A stretch of DNA of 22,986 nucleotides from assembly GCA_964388595.1 (NCBI GenBank), contig CAYMAX010000023.1:1-22986 (forward strand). Reading direction: 5' to 3'. A program made the position numbers and the translations under genes. Origin of the DNA: CAYMAX01 sp964388595 (GTDB lineage Bacteria; Bacteroidota; Bacteroidia; Bacteroidales; UBA932). The first letter of the stretch is position 1; each line of letters starts with the position of its first letter. The notes under the pieces are model-generated. The model searched no databases. It saw only the letters and a program-made list of their open reading frames with translations, and was not told where the DNA came from. Shown here piece after piece: positions 6,486-14,613 of the stretch.

Positions 6486-7244
6486 TTATAAAATGTTCTG
6501 AAATGTGAGTTCTTCTTGTGATGGTGAATAAACCAGATAGTCGGGGTGATGAATCCAATCTCCGAGTATATACAGATGTCCTCCTGAAGGAACATCGATG
6601 GAATTGGGCGTATGGAAATGACCAAATATGTAGTAATCAACATGATGAGTGCTCCCAAAATCGTTTGCAAAACGGACTATAGGGTCTTCTATTCCTTTGA
6701 AAACATAATCCTTTCCGGAAGCAGATTTGGCTAAACGGGACTGCCGGGACCAGCTATAACCCAACTCAAATCCCCAGCGAGGGTGAAGTGAACTGAAAAG
6801 CACCTGTGCCCAGCGACTGTGAAATACCCATCTGATAAATCTGAAACCTGATGAAGTGGTACCAAGACCATCTCCGTGACCGAGACAGAATGTCTTTCCT
6901 TCTATCTCCACCACGTATGGCTGACGCAGCACTTTCATACCTATCTCATCCTGAAAATAATTATATGCCCAGCAATCGTGATTGCCCTCGAAAAAATAGA
7001 CCTCGACACCTCTGTCTACAAGTTCCGCCAATTGTCCGAGAGCCCGTGTATGCCCCCGCGGTATTACATATTTGTATTCATACCAGAAATCGAAAATATC
7101 ACCTAACAGATATAGTGCTTTGGTATTGGACGGCAACGCCTTTAAAAAAGAGACAAAACGTTCCTCAAGAGCCTTTTTATCGCCAACTCCTATACCGAGG
7201 TGGACATCAGCCAGAAAATAATAGAGGTTACCTGTCTCAGTCAT
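6486..7244 (-). CDS. lpxH: UDP-2,3-diacylglucosamine diphosphatase (LpxH-type calcineurin phosphoesterase)
   Basis: This 252-aa enzyme hydrolyses UDP-2,3-diacylglucosamine to lipid X and UMP in lipid A synthesis at the inner face of the cytoplasmic membrane. All metallophosphoesterase motifs are present: D13-x-H15 in ADVHLG, GDIFDFW (48-54), GNHD (87-90), GHGD (122-125) and GHFH (208-211). The arginine- and tryptophan-rich middle (about 134-170, RFIRWVFHSRW, HPRWGFELGYSWS) fits the helical lid of LpxH. It starts 4 nt after the uppP stop and ends 7 nt before the FGE-like gene. Presence of LpxH indicates a Gram-negative envelope with lipid A. Confidence 0.93.
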   Translation of the reverse strand: MTETGNLYYFLADVHLGIGVGDKKALEERFVSFLKALPSNTKALYLLGDIFDFWYEYKYVIPRGHTRALGQLAELVDRGVEVYFFEGNHDCWAYNYFQDEIGMKVLRQPYVVEIEGKTFCLGHGDGLGTTSSGFRFIRWVFHSRWAQVLFSSLHPRWGFELGYSWSRQSRLAKSASGKDYVFKGIEDPIVRFANDFGSTHHVDYYIFGHFHTPNSIDVPSGGHLYILGDWIHHPDYLVYSPSQEELTFQNIL

Positions 7245-7248
7245 AACA

Positions 7249-8073
7249 TTACCAAATAGTTAACACGATGGTCAAAATCCCTATGACGGCGCAATATATT
7301 GAAAAATAGATAAGTTTTGCTTTTCTGACAATTCTAATCATCCATCTGCAGGCAATGTACCCGGAGACAAATGCGGTAAGAAATCCGAGAGTGAGAGAAA
7401 GCCCCGAAATACCCGACTGTGCAAATGAAAAATCTCCACCTACCACTTCGAGGAACGCCTCTCCGAGAATCGGAATAAGAACCATCAAAAATGAAAATTG
7501 GGTAATGGCACTTTTCTTCACTCCACACATAAGTCCTGTGGAGATAGTGGTGCCGGAGCGTGAGAGACCCGGAAGCACTGCTACCGACTGCGCAAGTCCT
7601 ATGATGGCTGCCTCTTTGTAGCCAACTTCCCTGCCGACCTCCACTCCTGAAGCTGCATTTTTACGGACCTGGCGATTGGAAAGCCATTCTCCTATGAACA
7701 ACAGGACTGCTGTAAGAAGAAGCATAGAGCCTACCAGGATAAGACCTGAGCCGAAGAAATCAGTGACATAGTCCTTTAAAAACACCCCTACTATCAGGAC
7801 GGGAATCATAGAAACCAGTATCTTGCAGATATACTGCGTCTCTGAATTGTATTTAAATTTAAAAAGACCACACAATAATTTCCATATTTCTTTTCTGAAA
7901 GCAACGATGGTGCTCAAGACAGTAGCTGCGTGCACCGCCACTTCGAAACTTAGGTTTTCTGTCTCTATTCCAAATAACTCCTTCACTATGGCAAGGTGAC
8001 CGCTGCTGCTGACAGGGAGAAACTCGGTAAGTCCCTGCACCAGACCCAAAATTATCGCCTGAATCTCGTCCAT
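7249..8073 (-). CDS. uppP: Undecaprenyl-diphosphatase (UppP/BacA)
   Basis: The 274-aa multi-spanning membrane protein dephosphorylates undecaprenyl pyrophosphate to recycle the lipid carrier for peptidoglycan and O-antigen. The two family motifs are intact: GLTEFLPVSSSGH at residues 14-26 (E17, S23, H26) and PGLSRSGTTI at 168-177 (R172). Hydrophobic segments follow the eight-helix pattern. The longest hydrophilic loop (about 132-150) lies just before the second motif. It begins 2 nt after DUF3098 and ends 4 nt before lpxH, in a compact envelope operon; ftsX-DUF3098-uppP is a common Bacteroidota order. Confidence 0.97.
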   Translation of the reverse strand: MDEIQAIILGLVQGLTEFLPVSSSGHLAIVKELFGIETENLSFEVAVHAATVLSTIVAFRKEIWKLLCGLFKFKYNSETQYICKILVSMIPVLIVGVFLKDYVTDFFGSGLILVGSMLLLTAVLLFIGEWLSNRQVRKNAASGVEVGREVGYKEAAIIGLAQSVAVLPGLSRSGTTISTGLMCGVKKSAITQFSFLMVLIPILGEAFLEVVGGDFSFAQSGISGLSLTLGFLTAFVSGYIACRWMIRIVRKAKLIYFSIYCAVIGILTIVLTIW

Positions 8074-8075
8074 TT

Positions 8076-8327
8076 CTATTTCTCGCTTTTCTTCTTAAAC
8101 AACTGATGGATAGGCTTCCTGCACATAATTGCAAAAATTTCTATGCCGCAACCCAATAAAATGAGAATCGGAGCCACTATTATCCTCCGTGGACTGAATA
8201 TCTTGTAACTGAAGACATCCGGGTCGGTGGAACCGCCACCGGTCATTAAAATGTAACCGAGCACCATCACACCAAGTCCGATGATGATGTAAAGGATGTT
8301 TTGTTTGGGAATTGCAAATTTTTCCAT
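8076..8327 (-). CDS. DUF3098 small membrane protein
   Basis: An 83-aa protein with two predicted membrane helices (about residues 11-29 and 52-73) separated by a short loop containing GGGSTDPDVFSYKIFSPRR, the recognisable DUF3098 core. I chose the internal start MEKFAIPKQ at 8327: it follows the ftsX stop by 7 nt and matches the family N-terminus, whereas the longest frame (from 8354) overlaps ftsX by 20 nt. Function is unknown. Its constant place between ftsX and uppP suggests an envelope or divisome-related role. The C-terminus is lysine-rich and probably cytoplasmic. Confidence 0.88.
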   Translation of the reverse strand: MEKFAIPKQNILYIIIGLGVMVLGYILMTGGGSTDPDVFSYKIFSPRRIIVAPILILLGCGIEIFAIMCRKPIHQLFKKKSEK

Positions 8328-8334
8328 ATTGACA

Positions 8335-9213
8335 CTAATAATATAATTCATCACTTGTAAGGGAAATCAGCTTTCTTACGACCATCCAGGTAGAGAACAT
8401 ACAGATGAGGACTCCTACCGCTATCACAGCTGCCAAATCGTATGCAAGCATCTTGTAATCAAATATCATAAAAAGTTGATTGAATTCATTGCGAATGGCA
8501 TATAGAAGAGCAAGGACATAAAGAACAGCTATCAATCCTGCTATCAATCCCTGAAAGAAAGCCTGCCCTACAAAAGGTTTCTCAATAAAACCTTTGGTCG
8601 CTCCCACAAGCCTCATGGTATGAATGGTAAATCTCTTGGAATAGACATTGAGGCGAACGGTGTTGTTTATTAGAACAAACGAGATAAATAGCAAAAGTGC
8701 TATGAACACAGCCATCACCACTGCTATCATTCTCATGTTGGCATTAAGCATATCTATCAAAGACTCCTGATATACTACATCTTCTACCAAAGGAAGTTTT
8801 TCGAGGCGTTTTTCGATATTGGCTATACTGTCACGTGAGACATACCCTGCATTGAGCTGAAGTTCCAAAGAGATAGGTATGGGGTTGGACTCGAAAACAC
8901 TCAGAAAATCTTCTCCGAGAAGGGCTTTCATCTCATTCACCCCCTGCTCTCTCGAGATGATGTCAACTTTCTTCACATAGTCATACCTTCCTATCGTGGT
9001 GGCCAAATTAGCAGCCTCAGTATCACTGACTTCCACTTTCAAGATGGCGGATACTTTGATATTCTCCTTAAAATAATTGGATACAGACCTGGCGTTCACA
9101 AGTAGCAAACCCGCTATGCCCACCAGAAAAAGAACAAGGCTGATACTGATCACAGATGAAAGATAGGATCTGACCAGTCTGCGATATAGGATGTTGTTAT
9201 CTTTTTTAGCCAT
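8335..9213 (-). CDS. ftsX: Cell division protein FtsX (ABC-type permease-like)
   Basis: This 292-aa protein has the FtsX layout: a basic cytoplasmic N-terminus, a first membrane helix at about residues 20-40, a periplasmic domain of about 125 residues, then three helices in the C-terminal half including the FtsX-type RFTIHTMRLVGATKGFI stretch between helices 2 and 3. With FtsE it transmits a signal across the membrane to activate peptidoglycan hydrolases at the division site. ftsE is not adjacent, which is usual in this phylum. It is the first gene of the operon, 24 nt from a -7-like promoter box, and divergent from the glycogen-synthase-like gene. Confidence 0.95.
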   Translation of the reverse strand: MAKKDNNILYRRLVRSYLSSVISISLVLFLVGIAGLLLVNARSVSNYFKENIKVSAILKVEVSDTEAANLATTIGRYDYVKKVDIISREQGVNEMKALLGEDFLSVFESNPIPISLELQLNAGYVSRDSIANIEKRLEKLPLVEDVVYQESLIDMLNANMRMIAVVMAVFIALLLFISFVLINNTVRLNVYSKRFTIHTMRLVGATKGFIEKPFVGQAFFQGLIAGLIAVLYVLALLYAIRNEFNQLFMIFDYKMLAYDLAAVIAVGVLICMFSTWMVVRKLISLTSDELYY

Positions 9214-9236
9214 TTCACATAGAGTGATACGAACTT

Positions 9237-9244
9237 CAAAGATA
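9237..9244 (-). promoter_or_regulatory. Candidate -7 box of the ftsX operon
   Basis: The minus strand reads TATCTTTG, a full match to TAnnTTTG, 24 nt before the ftsX start. Only a TTTC, not a TTTG, lies near the -33 position (about 9264-9267). Expected leader is under 20 nt. Confidence 0.5.
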
Positions 9245-9274
9245 AGTAAAGAAAATTATCTTGAAAATTTTTCT

Positions 9275-9282
9275 TACCTTTG
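9275..9282 (+). promoter_or_regulatory. Candidate -7 box of the glycogen-synthase-like / DUF4270 operon
   Basis: TACCTTTG matches TAnnTTTG and lies 29 nt before the chosen ATG at 9312. It lies inside the longer open frame that begins at 9261, and so argues for the internal start. No good -33 TTTG is seen. The box is only 30 bp from the divergent ftsX box. Confidence 0.55.
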
Positions 9283-9311
9283 TAAAAATATTGTATCCAA
9301 TCCCAAAACAA

Positions 9312-10145
9312 ATGAAAGAACCCAAAAAAGTTTTATTCGTCAGCTCCGCAATATTCCCATATCTGGAAGAGACTGAGACCTCCATAGTCGGACGTTTCCT
9401 TCCTCAGGGGATACAGGAGAGTGGCAAAGAAATAAGGTCCTTTATGCCGAGGTACGGATGCGTTAATGAGAGAAGGAATCAGCTTCACGAAGTGATACGT
9501 CTCTCCGGTATGAATATCGTCATCAACAACATCGATCGTCCACTGGTTATCAAAGTCTCTTCCATCTCCTCTGCCAGAATGCAGGTTTATTTTATTGATA
9601 ATGAAGATTACTTCCATAGAAAATTTATTTTCAATGATGCCAAGGGGGTTTTCTTTCCAGACAACGACGAGAGAGCAGCATTCTTTGCCAGAGGCATTTT
9701 GGAGACTGTCAAGAAACTGAGATGGAGCCCTGATATCATTCATTGCCAGGGATGGATTTCTTATCTTCTCCCCCTCTACCTTAAAAAGGCCTACAAAGAC
9801 GATCCCATTTTCGCTAAAAGCAAAGTGATTCTCTCCCTCAACAACGATTACTTAGATGCTTCATTCAGTCAGGATATGAAGAGCAAGATAACTATGCATG
9901 GTATACGTTCCAAAGATGTCGAACTGCTCTCTACTCCCAATGGCACAAATCTTGCTAAACTTGCCATTCAGTATGCGGATGGTATTATCCCCAGCACCAA
10001 AGAACTTGATTCCGAGCTTACGGCATATATTGAAAAACAAAAGTTGCCTGTACTCAAGTATGTCAAGATAGATTATCCGGGCACCAACTACATACAGAAA
10101 TACAATAGTTTCTACGACCAAATCATCAAATCGAATGTCAATTAG
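9312..10145 (+). CDS. Glycogen/starch synthase N-terminal-domain (GT5-like) protein
   Basis: The start at 9312 (MKEPKKVLFVSSAIFPYLEE) is preferred over 9261 because the -7 box lies between them and because family members begin with this strand. The 277-aa protein matches only the N-terminal Rossmann lobe of glycogen synthase, including MPRYGCVNERRNQLHEVIR and the DIIHCQGW segment (the DxxHxHDW-like position). True GlgA is about 480 aa or more with a second GT-B lobe and an N-terminal KTGGL motif that binds ADP-glucose; here that place reads EETETSIVG. It is therefore unlikely to be a working synthase. I know this short family in Bacteroidota next to DUF4270 genes; its function is unclear. It overlaps the DUF4270 gene by 11 nt. 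Confidence 0.88.
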   Translation: MKEPKKVLFVSSAIFPYLEETETSIVGRFLPQGIQESGKEIRSFMPRYGCVNERRNQLHEVIRLSGMNIVINNIDRPLVIKVSSISSARMQVYFIDNEDYFHRKFIFNDAKGVFFPDNDERAAFFARGILETVKKLRWSPDIIHCQGWISYLLPLYLKKAYKDDPIFAKSKVILSLNNDYLDASFSQDMKSKITMHGIRSKDVELLSTPNGTNLAKLAIQYADGIIPSTKELDSELTAYIEKQKLPVLKYVKIDYPGTNYIQKYNSFYDQIIKSNVN

Positions 10146-11511
10146 AAAATTCTCTTTCCTTCTGTTGTTGCCTCTCTCTTTTCTATTATCTTCCTGCGTC
10201 GAGAATGATAAATCGCTCGGAGAACAGTTTCTGTCTAATGATTACTTCTTAAGAGTCAAGACTGTCTCTTTCGATAATCTTCCCATCGACAATAAGGCCA
10301 ATGACACCATCCAGGGCATATCCAATAAAAATATGCTAATCGGTTATCTGTCAGACCCCATCTATGGTGACAAGGAATTCAGTTCAGCATCCATTATCGT
10401 TCCACTTTCCGATTCTACCTATTTTGGTATAAATCCCATCTTGAAAGATGTTTATCTCACGATGGTCGTCGACTCCATCATCTATTTCGATAACTCTCAG
10501 GAGGGTATTCCACAAAATGTCAATATATACAAATTGAAATCAGACCTCGATTCGACCAGAGGTTTCAATAATTCCATCAAAGCCTCCGATTTCGAACCGA
10601 TACCTGTCAGCGTAGGTTCTCCCACTTTATATGGCAAATCGACCATCAAAGTCAATTTATCAAAAGAGTTTGGCAATGAACTTTTAAGTACCACCGCTTC
10701 CGAATTTGCAGATATGGGTCTGTTCCTTGAAAGAATCAAAGGACTTTATGTCACTATTGACCCTCCTGAGAATATGCAAGATGGAGGAAGACTGAATTAT
10801 ATGTCTCTCTCATCCTCCATCATCTATCTCGATTATTATCTCACCGACCCTGAAAGAGATTTTGTCCTAAAAGACACCACTGAGACTTTCCTCTTCGGTT
10901 ACATATTTTGTCTCAATCAGTACAATGTCGGTTCGAAACACCTTGAAAACAGCCATCCCAAAGATACTCTCTATCTGGATGGCCTTGCAGGGGTAAAGCC
11001 TCATATTTCAGCGGTAGAGCTCAAAAATTTGCTCAATAAATGGATAGACACCACCAGCTACGATCACAACGCTGTCATCGTCTCAAGAGCATATCTCGAA
11101 CTCCCCTACACTATGCCGGATGATTTCAAACTATTCAATAAAGAACGTCCGGGGTCCATCTATCCCTGCACTGCAGATTTCTCAGCCAAGGACACCATGC
11201 GTTTCTACACTCCTGTTACCGATGCTTATGCCGTCTCTTCCCCCGGTGCCATCAATACATCTTTGCAGAAATATGTGTGCGATATTACCTCTTACATACA
11301 AGATTTGGTCAGCATGGAAGACAGAGAGGTGTCAGAATCATGGGACTTGTGGATAACCCCTCTCTATCTTTATTCAGACAGTTCCAACAATTCGTACTAT
11401 TATTTCGATACGAACAACTACAACAGAGTCATCCTCAACGGACCTGATCCGAGTGTGGCAGGCAGACCTAAGCCGACGCTGGTACTCACCTACTCTCTGA
11501 TTAATTATTAA
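10135..11511 (+). CDS. DUF4270 family lipoprotein
   Basis: The 458-aa product has a lipoprotein signal peptide: MSIRKFSFLLLLPLSFLLSSC with the lipobox cysteine at C21, followed by VENDKSLGEQF. The rest is beta-rich with many Ser/Asp/Tyr and no obvious repeats, in line with DUF4270, a Bacteroidota outer-envelope family of unknown function. Its start overlaps the preceding GT5-like gene by 11 nt, pointing to translational coupling and a shared role. Its 3' end overlaps the end of fabF on the other strand by 11 nt, leaving no space for a separate terminator. Confidence 0.88.
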   Translation: MSIRKFSFLLLLPLSFLLSSCVENDKSLGEQFLSNDYFLRVKTVSFDNLPIDNKANDTIQGISNKNMLIGYLSDPIYGDKEFSSASIIVPLSDSTYFGINPILKDVYLTMVVDSIIYFDNSQEGIPQNVNIYKLKSDLDSTRGFNNSIKASDFEPIPVSVGSPTLYGKSTIKVNLSKEFGNELLSTTASEFADMGLFLERIKGLYVTIDPPENMQDGGRLNYMSLSSSIIYLDYYLTDPERDFVLKDTTETFLFGYIFCLNQYNVGSKHLENSHPKDTLYLDGLAGVKPHISAVELKNLLNKWIDTTSYDHNAVIVSRAYLELPYTMPDDFKLFNKERPGSIYPCTADFSAKDTMRFYTPVTDAYAVSSPGAINTSLQKYVCDITSYIQDLVSMEDREVSESWDLWITPLYLYSDSSNNSYYYFDTNNYNRVILNGPDPSVAGRPKPTLVLTYSLINY

Positions 11512-12757
11512 ATTTCCTGAAGACAAGACAGGAATTGTGACCTCCGAAACCGAATGTGTTGCTGATAGCTACATTCACCTCTCTTTTCTGTGCTTTGTTT
11601 AAAGTAAGATTGAGACGGTAATCTATTTCAGGGTCCTCCTCCTCAAAATTGATAGTGGGAGGAATGATGGAAGAATTGATAGCGTGAATGCAGGCAAGAG
11701 CTTCTACCGCACCTGCGGCTCCGAGAAGATGTCCGTGCATTGATTTGGTGGAGCTGATATTGAGCTCATAAGCATGCTCTCCGAAAACCTCCTTAACGGC
11801 TTTCAGTTCTGATATATCGCCCAATGGGGTGGCTGTGCCGTGAACATTGATGTAGTCCACTGCTTCCATCGGAATATGAGCATCTTGAAGAGCCAACTTC
11901 ATCACCATCACCGCACCTCTTCCTTCGGGATGAGGGGCCGTAATATGGTATGCGTCAGCTGTAGCCGCAGATCCGCAGATTTCTGCATAAATCTTGGCAC
12001 CCCTTGCTTTGGCGTGTTCCAATTCTTCAAAAATGAGGATACCGGAACCTTCGCCCATCACAAATCCGTCTCGATTTTTATCGAAAGGCTTGGAAGCTGA
12101 TTTATAATGCTCATTATTAGTCGAGAGAGCCTGAGCAGAATTGAATCCGCCCATTGCAGGAATGGAAATACAAGCCTCTGCACCACCTGTCACTATGATA
12201 TCCGCCTTGCCCATCTCTATGAGATTGAGCGCATCGGACATAGCATGTGAAGAGGACGCACAGGCAGAAGTGGTAGTATAATTGGGGCCTGCAAACCCAT
12301 AACGGATAGAGATAAAACCGGGAGCGATATCGGGAATCATCCTGGTAATAAGAAAAGGACTAAAACGAGGAGTTTTATCCCCTTCGCAATAGTCCATCAT
12401 TTCATTACTGAGACTTTCTATACCACCTATTCCGGAACCGAGAATCACACCTATGCGGTCGAGATTCTCTTTGGAAAGATCGAGTTTGCTGTCGATTACC
12501 GCCTGATCTGCAGCTGCAAGTGCAAACTGCGAGAATCTATCAAGCCTTCTGGCCTCTTTGCGGTCTATGCCAACATCCTCAGGTTTGAAGTCTTTAACTT
12601 CGCAAGCAAATTTGGTCTTGAAAAGAGTAGTATCAAAAAGAGTTATCAGGGAAGCTCCACTAACCCCATTGTCTAAGTTGCAAAAGAACTCTTCTACACT
12701 CTTGCCCAAAGGGTTAATTGTTCCAATACCTGTAACAACAACTCTCTTCAAGTCCAT
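11501..12757 (-). CDS. fabF: 3-oxoacyl-[acyl-carrier-protein] synthase II (FabF)
   Basis: This 418-aa condensing enzyme elongates acyl-ACP with malonyl-ACP in type II fatty acid synthesis in the cytoplasm. The Cys-His-His triad is visible: C166 in TTSACASSS, H306 in NVHGTATPLGD and H343 in SMHGHLLGAAG, with the conserved K338. The C-terminal GFGGHN glycine-rich loop is intact. It is 10 nt downstream of acpP, its substrate carrier. In many Bacteroidota rnc follows fabF; here fabF instead runs convergently into the DUF4270 gene with an 11-nt overlap. Confidence 0.98.
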   Translation of the reverse strand: MDLKRVVVTGIGTINPLGKSVEEFFCNLDNGVSGASLITLFDTTLFKTKFACEVKDFKPEDVGIDRKEARRLDRFSQFALAAADQAVIDSKLDLSKENLDRIGVILGSGIGGIESLSNEMMDYCEGDKTPRFSPFLITRMIPDIAPGFISIRYGFAGPNYTTTSACASSSHAMSDALNLIEMGKADIIVTGGAEACISIPAMGGFNSAQALSTNNEHYKSASKPFDKNRDGFVMGEGSGILIFEELEHAKARGAKIYAEICGSAATADAYHITAPHPEGRGAVMVMKLALQDAHIPMEAVDYINVHGTATPLGDISELKAVKEVFGEHAYELNISSTKSMHGHLLGAAGAVEALACIHAINSSIIPPTINFEEEDPEIDYRLNLTLNKAQKREVNVAISNTFGFGGHNSCLVFRKFNN

Positions 12758-12767
12758 TGAGTAACAA

Positions 12768-13004
12768 TTAGCTTATTTTTTGTTCGATATAAGAGACAGC
12801 ATCTCCTACTGTAGAGATTTTTTCTGCTGCGTCGTCGGGAATAGTGATATTAAAAGCTTTTTCAAATTCCATAATGAGTTCCACTGTGTCAAGAGAATCA
12901 GCACCTAAATCATTAGTAAAACTTGCGGTAGGTGTAACTTCACTTTCATCCACTCCGAGCTTATCAACGATGATTGCTTTGACTTTTGATGCAATATCTG
13001 CCAT
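12768..13004 (-). CDS. acpP: Acyl carrier protein
   Basis: The 78-aa acidic protein has the phosphopantetheine attachment motif GADSLDTVELIM with the modified serine at S37 and the four-helix ACP pattern. It carries growing acyl chains in fatty acid and lipid A synthesis. It is co-directional with fabF (10-nt gap) and divergent from purN, an arrangement common in Bacteroidota. In the 129-nt upstream gap the minus strand has TTAATTTG (one mismatch to TAnnTTTG) near 13048-13055, a weak promoter candidate. Confidence 0.98.
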   Translation of the reverse strand: MADIASKVKAIIVDKLGVDESEVTPTASFTNDLGADSLDTVELIMEFEKAFNITIPDDAAEKISTVGDAVSYIEQKIS

Positions 13005-13133
13005 GGTCTAAAATTTTAGTTAATAAATTAATGACGAATTAAGTCCGCAAATTAAGATATTTTTTTTGGATTAATAAAATTTAACTTGAAATTTGTGCTT
13101 GACAGAGGGGGCATCTCACATTAAGCCGAAAAT

Positions 13134-13703
13134 ATGACAAACATCTCAATATTCGCTTCAGGTTCAGGAACTAATGCTGAAAATATCATCCAATATTTCA
13201 GTAATTCAAAGCTTGCAAAAGTTGTGCTTGTTCTTTCTGACCGAAAAGATGCTTTCGTCCTCCATCGTGCTCAACGAATGAATGTTCCATACACTGTATT
13301 TGACCATTATCACCCTGATTGGAAGAATGTTACATCTGTCTTGGATTCATATCACACAGATATAATCATTTTGGCCGGTTTCCTGCTCAAAATTCCTTCA
13401 TCCATCATAGAACTTTATCCGCAGCGCATTATCAATATTCACCCCGCACTGATTCCAAAATACTGCGGAAAAGGGATGTATGGAGAAAAAGTGCACGAGG
13501 CAGTGATAGCTGCTCGTGAGAAGGAATCGGGCATTACCATCCACCTGGTGGATAGTCTGTATGACCACGGAGATATTTTATTCAATGCCACCTGCACCAT
13601 CACTCCAGATGATACTCCCGAGACCTTGGCAGCCAAAATTCACATTCTGGAACAAAAATATTTTCCGAAGGTAATCGATGATTATATTCAAAATTTATTG
13701 TGA
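13134..13703 (+). CDS. purN: Phosphoribosylglycinamide formyltransferase (GART, PurN)
   Basis: This 189-aa enzyme transfers the formyl group of 10-formyl-tetrahydrofolate to GAR in the third step of purine synthesis. Family features are all present: the phosphate-binding ASGSGTNAE loop (residues 8-16), the catalytic N101-x-H103 in NIHPALIPKY, and catalytic D144 in SLYDHGDIL. Length is normal for PurN. It diverges from acpP and is followed after 13 nt by the BACON lipoprotein gene. Confidence 0.97.
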   Translation: MTNISIFASGSGTNAENIIQYFSNSKLAKVVLVLSDRKDAFVLHRAQRMNVPYTVFDHYHPDWKNVTSVLDSYHTDIIILAGFLLKIPSSIIELYPQRIINIHPALIPKYCGKGMYGEKVHEAVIAAREKESGITIHLVDSLYDHGDILFNATCTITPDDTPETLAAKIHILEQKYFPKVIDDYIQNLL

Positions 13704-13716
13704 TATTTGCACGGAT

Positions 13717-14613
13717 ATGAAATATGCTTCATTACTTTTCCTCTTGGCTCTATGTTTAGGTGTTACAACTTCCTGTAAACATCCTGACCCATATATCAGC
13801 ATAGACCATAGTCATGTCAATTGCGATTACAAAGGCATTACTGATACTGTCATCGTCACTTCCAACTACAATTGGTCGGCAGCCACCACCAGCCCCACCA
13901 TCACTATCACCCCATCTTCCGGATCCAAAGATATTCCAGCCATAGTGGTCGTCGACCGCAATAAAGACGGCGTCACCAAAAATATGATAGTCACCTTCTC
14001 CTCGTACAACTATTCCAAAGTGGCTCAAGCTGATTATACCATCACTCAGACCTTTGATTCCCCATCTATTTCCATCTCGCCATCATCCATATCGGCACCC
14101 CATACAGTTGACACCGTATCCATCTCCCTTGTCTCCAATTTTACATGGTCGGCTGTGGACTGTGGAGTGATAAAAGTGCGTCCATCGGCAGGCACCGGAG
14201 CAGATACTGCACGTATCATTACCATTGCCATTCCCGAAAACACAGGCATTGATGACATCTCTCATAATGTCTCCTTTGTATGCTACAATAGCGAAATAAG
14301 CGACACCGTCCATCTTGCCATTCGACAGAAAGGCGAGCCTGACCCGACTATCAGCATAGAACCCGACCATGCCACTGTCGCTAAAGAAGGCGGAGTAGTC
14401 ACGGTAAAGGTCACTTCCAATTACAAATGGGGCTCCCAAGTGAGTGATTTGATATCAGATATTTCCCCCTCCTATGCCGCTGCCGGGACTTACTCAGTAA
14501 ATGTCAACGTACCTGTCAATACCACATCTTCTTCCTATGACCACTTTGTCATTTTCACATCATTCTCTCATCATGCAGAGGCCTCAGACACTCTTTTTAT
14601 CAAACAAAATTAA
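13717..14613 (+). CDS. Lipoprotein made of three BACON domains
   Basis: The start at 13717 opens MKYASLLFLLALCLGVTTSC, a lipoprotein signal with C20; the longer frame from 13678 adds 13 unlikely residues and overlaps purN. The 298-aa product consists of three related all-beta repeats, roughly 26-111, 116-205 and 211-297, each starting with an I-S-I-(D/S/E) strand and carrying the signature VTSNYNWSA (47-55), LVSNFTWSA (138-146) and VTSNYKWGS (232-240). This is the BACON pattern, a Bacteroidota domain usually attached to glycoside hydrolases or mucin-binding proteins. No enzymatic domain is present, so an adhesive or structural role at the cell surface is possible. The gene is 13 nt after purN and ends in a short terminator hairpin. 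Confidence 0.87.
   Translation: MKYASLLFLLALCLGVTTSCKHPDPYISIDHSHVNCDYKGITDTVIVTSNYNWSAATTSPTITITPSSGSKDIPAIVVVDRNKDGVTKNMIVTFSSYNYSKVAQADYTITQTFDSPSISISPSSISAPHTVDTVSISLVSNFTWSAVDCGVIKVRPSAGTGADTARIITIAIPENTGIDDISHNVSFVCYNSEISDTVHLAIRQKGEPDPTISIEPDHATVAKEGGVVTVKVTSNYKWGSQVSDLISDISPSYAAAGTYSVNVNVPVNTTSSSYDHFVIFTSFSHHAEASDTLFIKQN

Noticed and set aside
6479..6670. 64-codon N-terminal extension of the FGE-like protein
   Set aside because: It overlaps lpxH on the same strand in another frame, and a signal peptide starts at 6478.
8328..8354. Upstream start for DUF3098
   Set aside because: It overlaps ftsX by 20 nt and adds residues not expected in the family; MEKFAIPKQ at 8327 is better.
9261..9311. 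Upstream start extending the GT5-like protein by 17 residues
   Set aside because: The -7 promoter box lies inside this stretch and the added residues do not match the family N-terminus.
13099..13104. TTGACA upstream of purN as a sigma70 -35 box
   Set aside because: Bacteroidota promoters do not use this element and no matching -10 is present; probably chance.
13678..13716. Upstream start for the BACON lipoprotein, overlapping purN
   Set aside because: It would bury the lipoprotein signal peptide behind 13 extra residues; the ATG at 13717 gives a normal signal.
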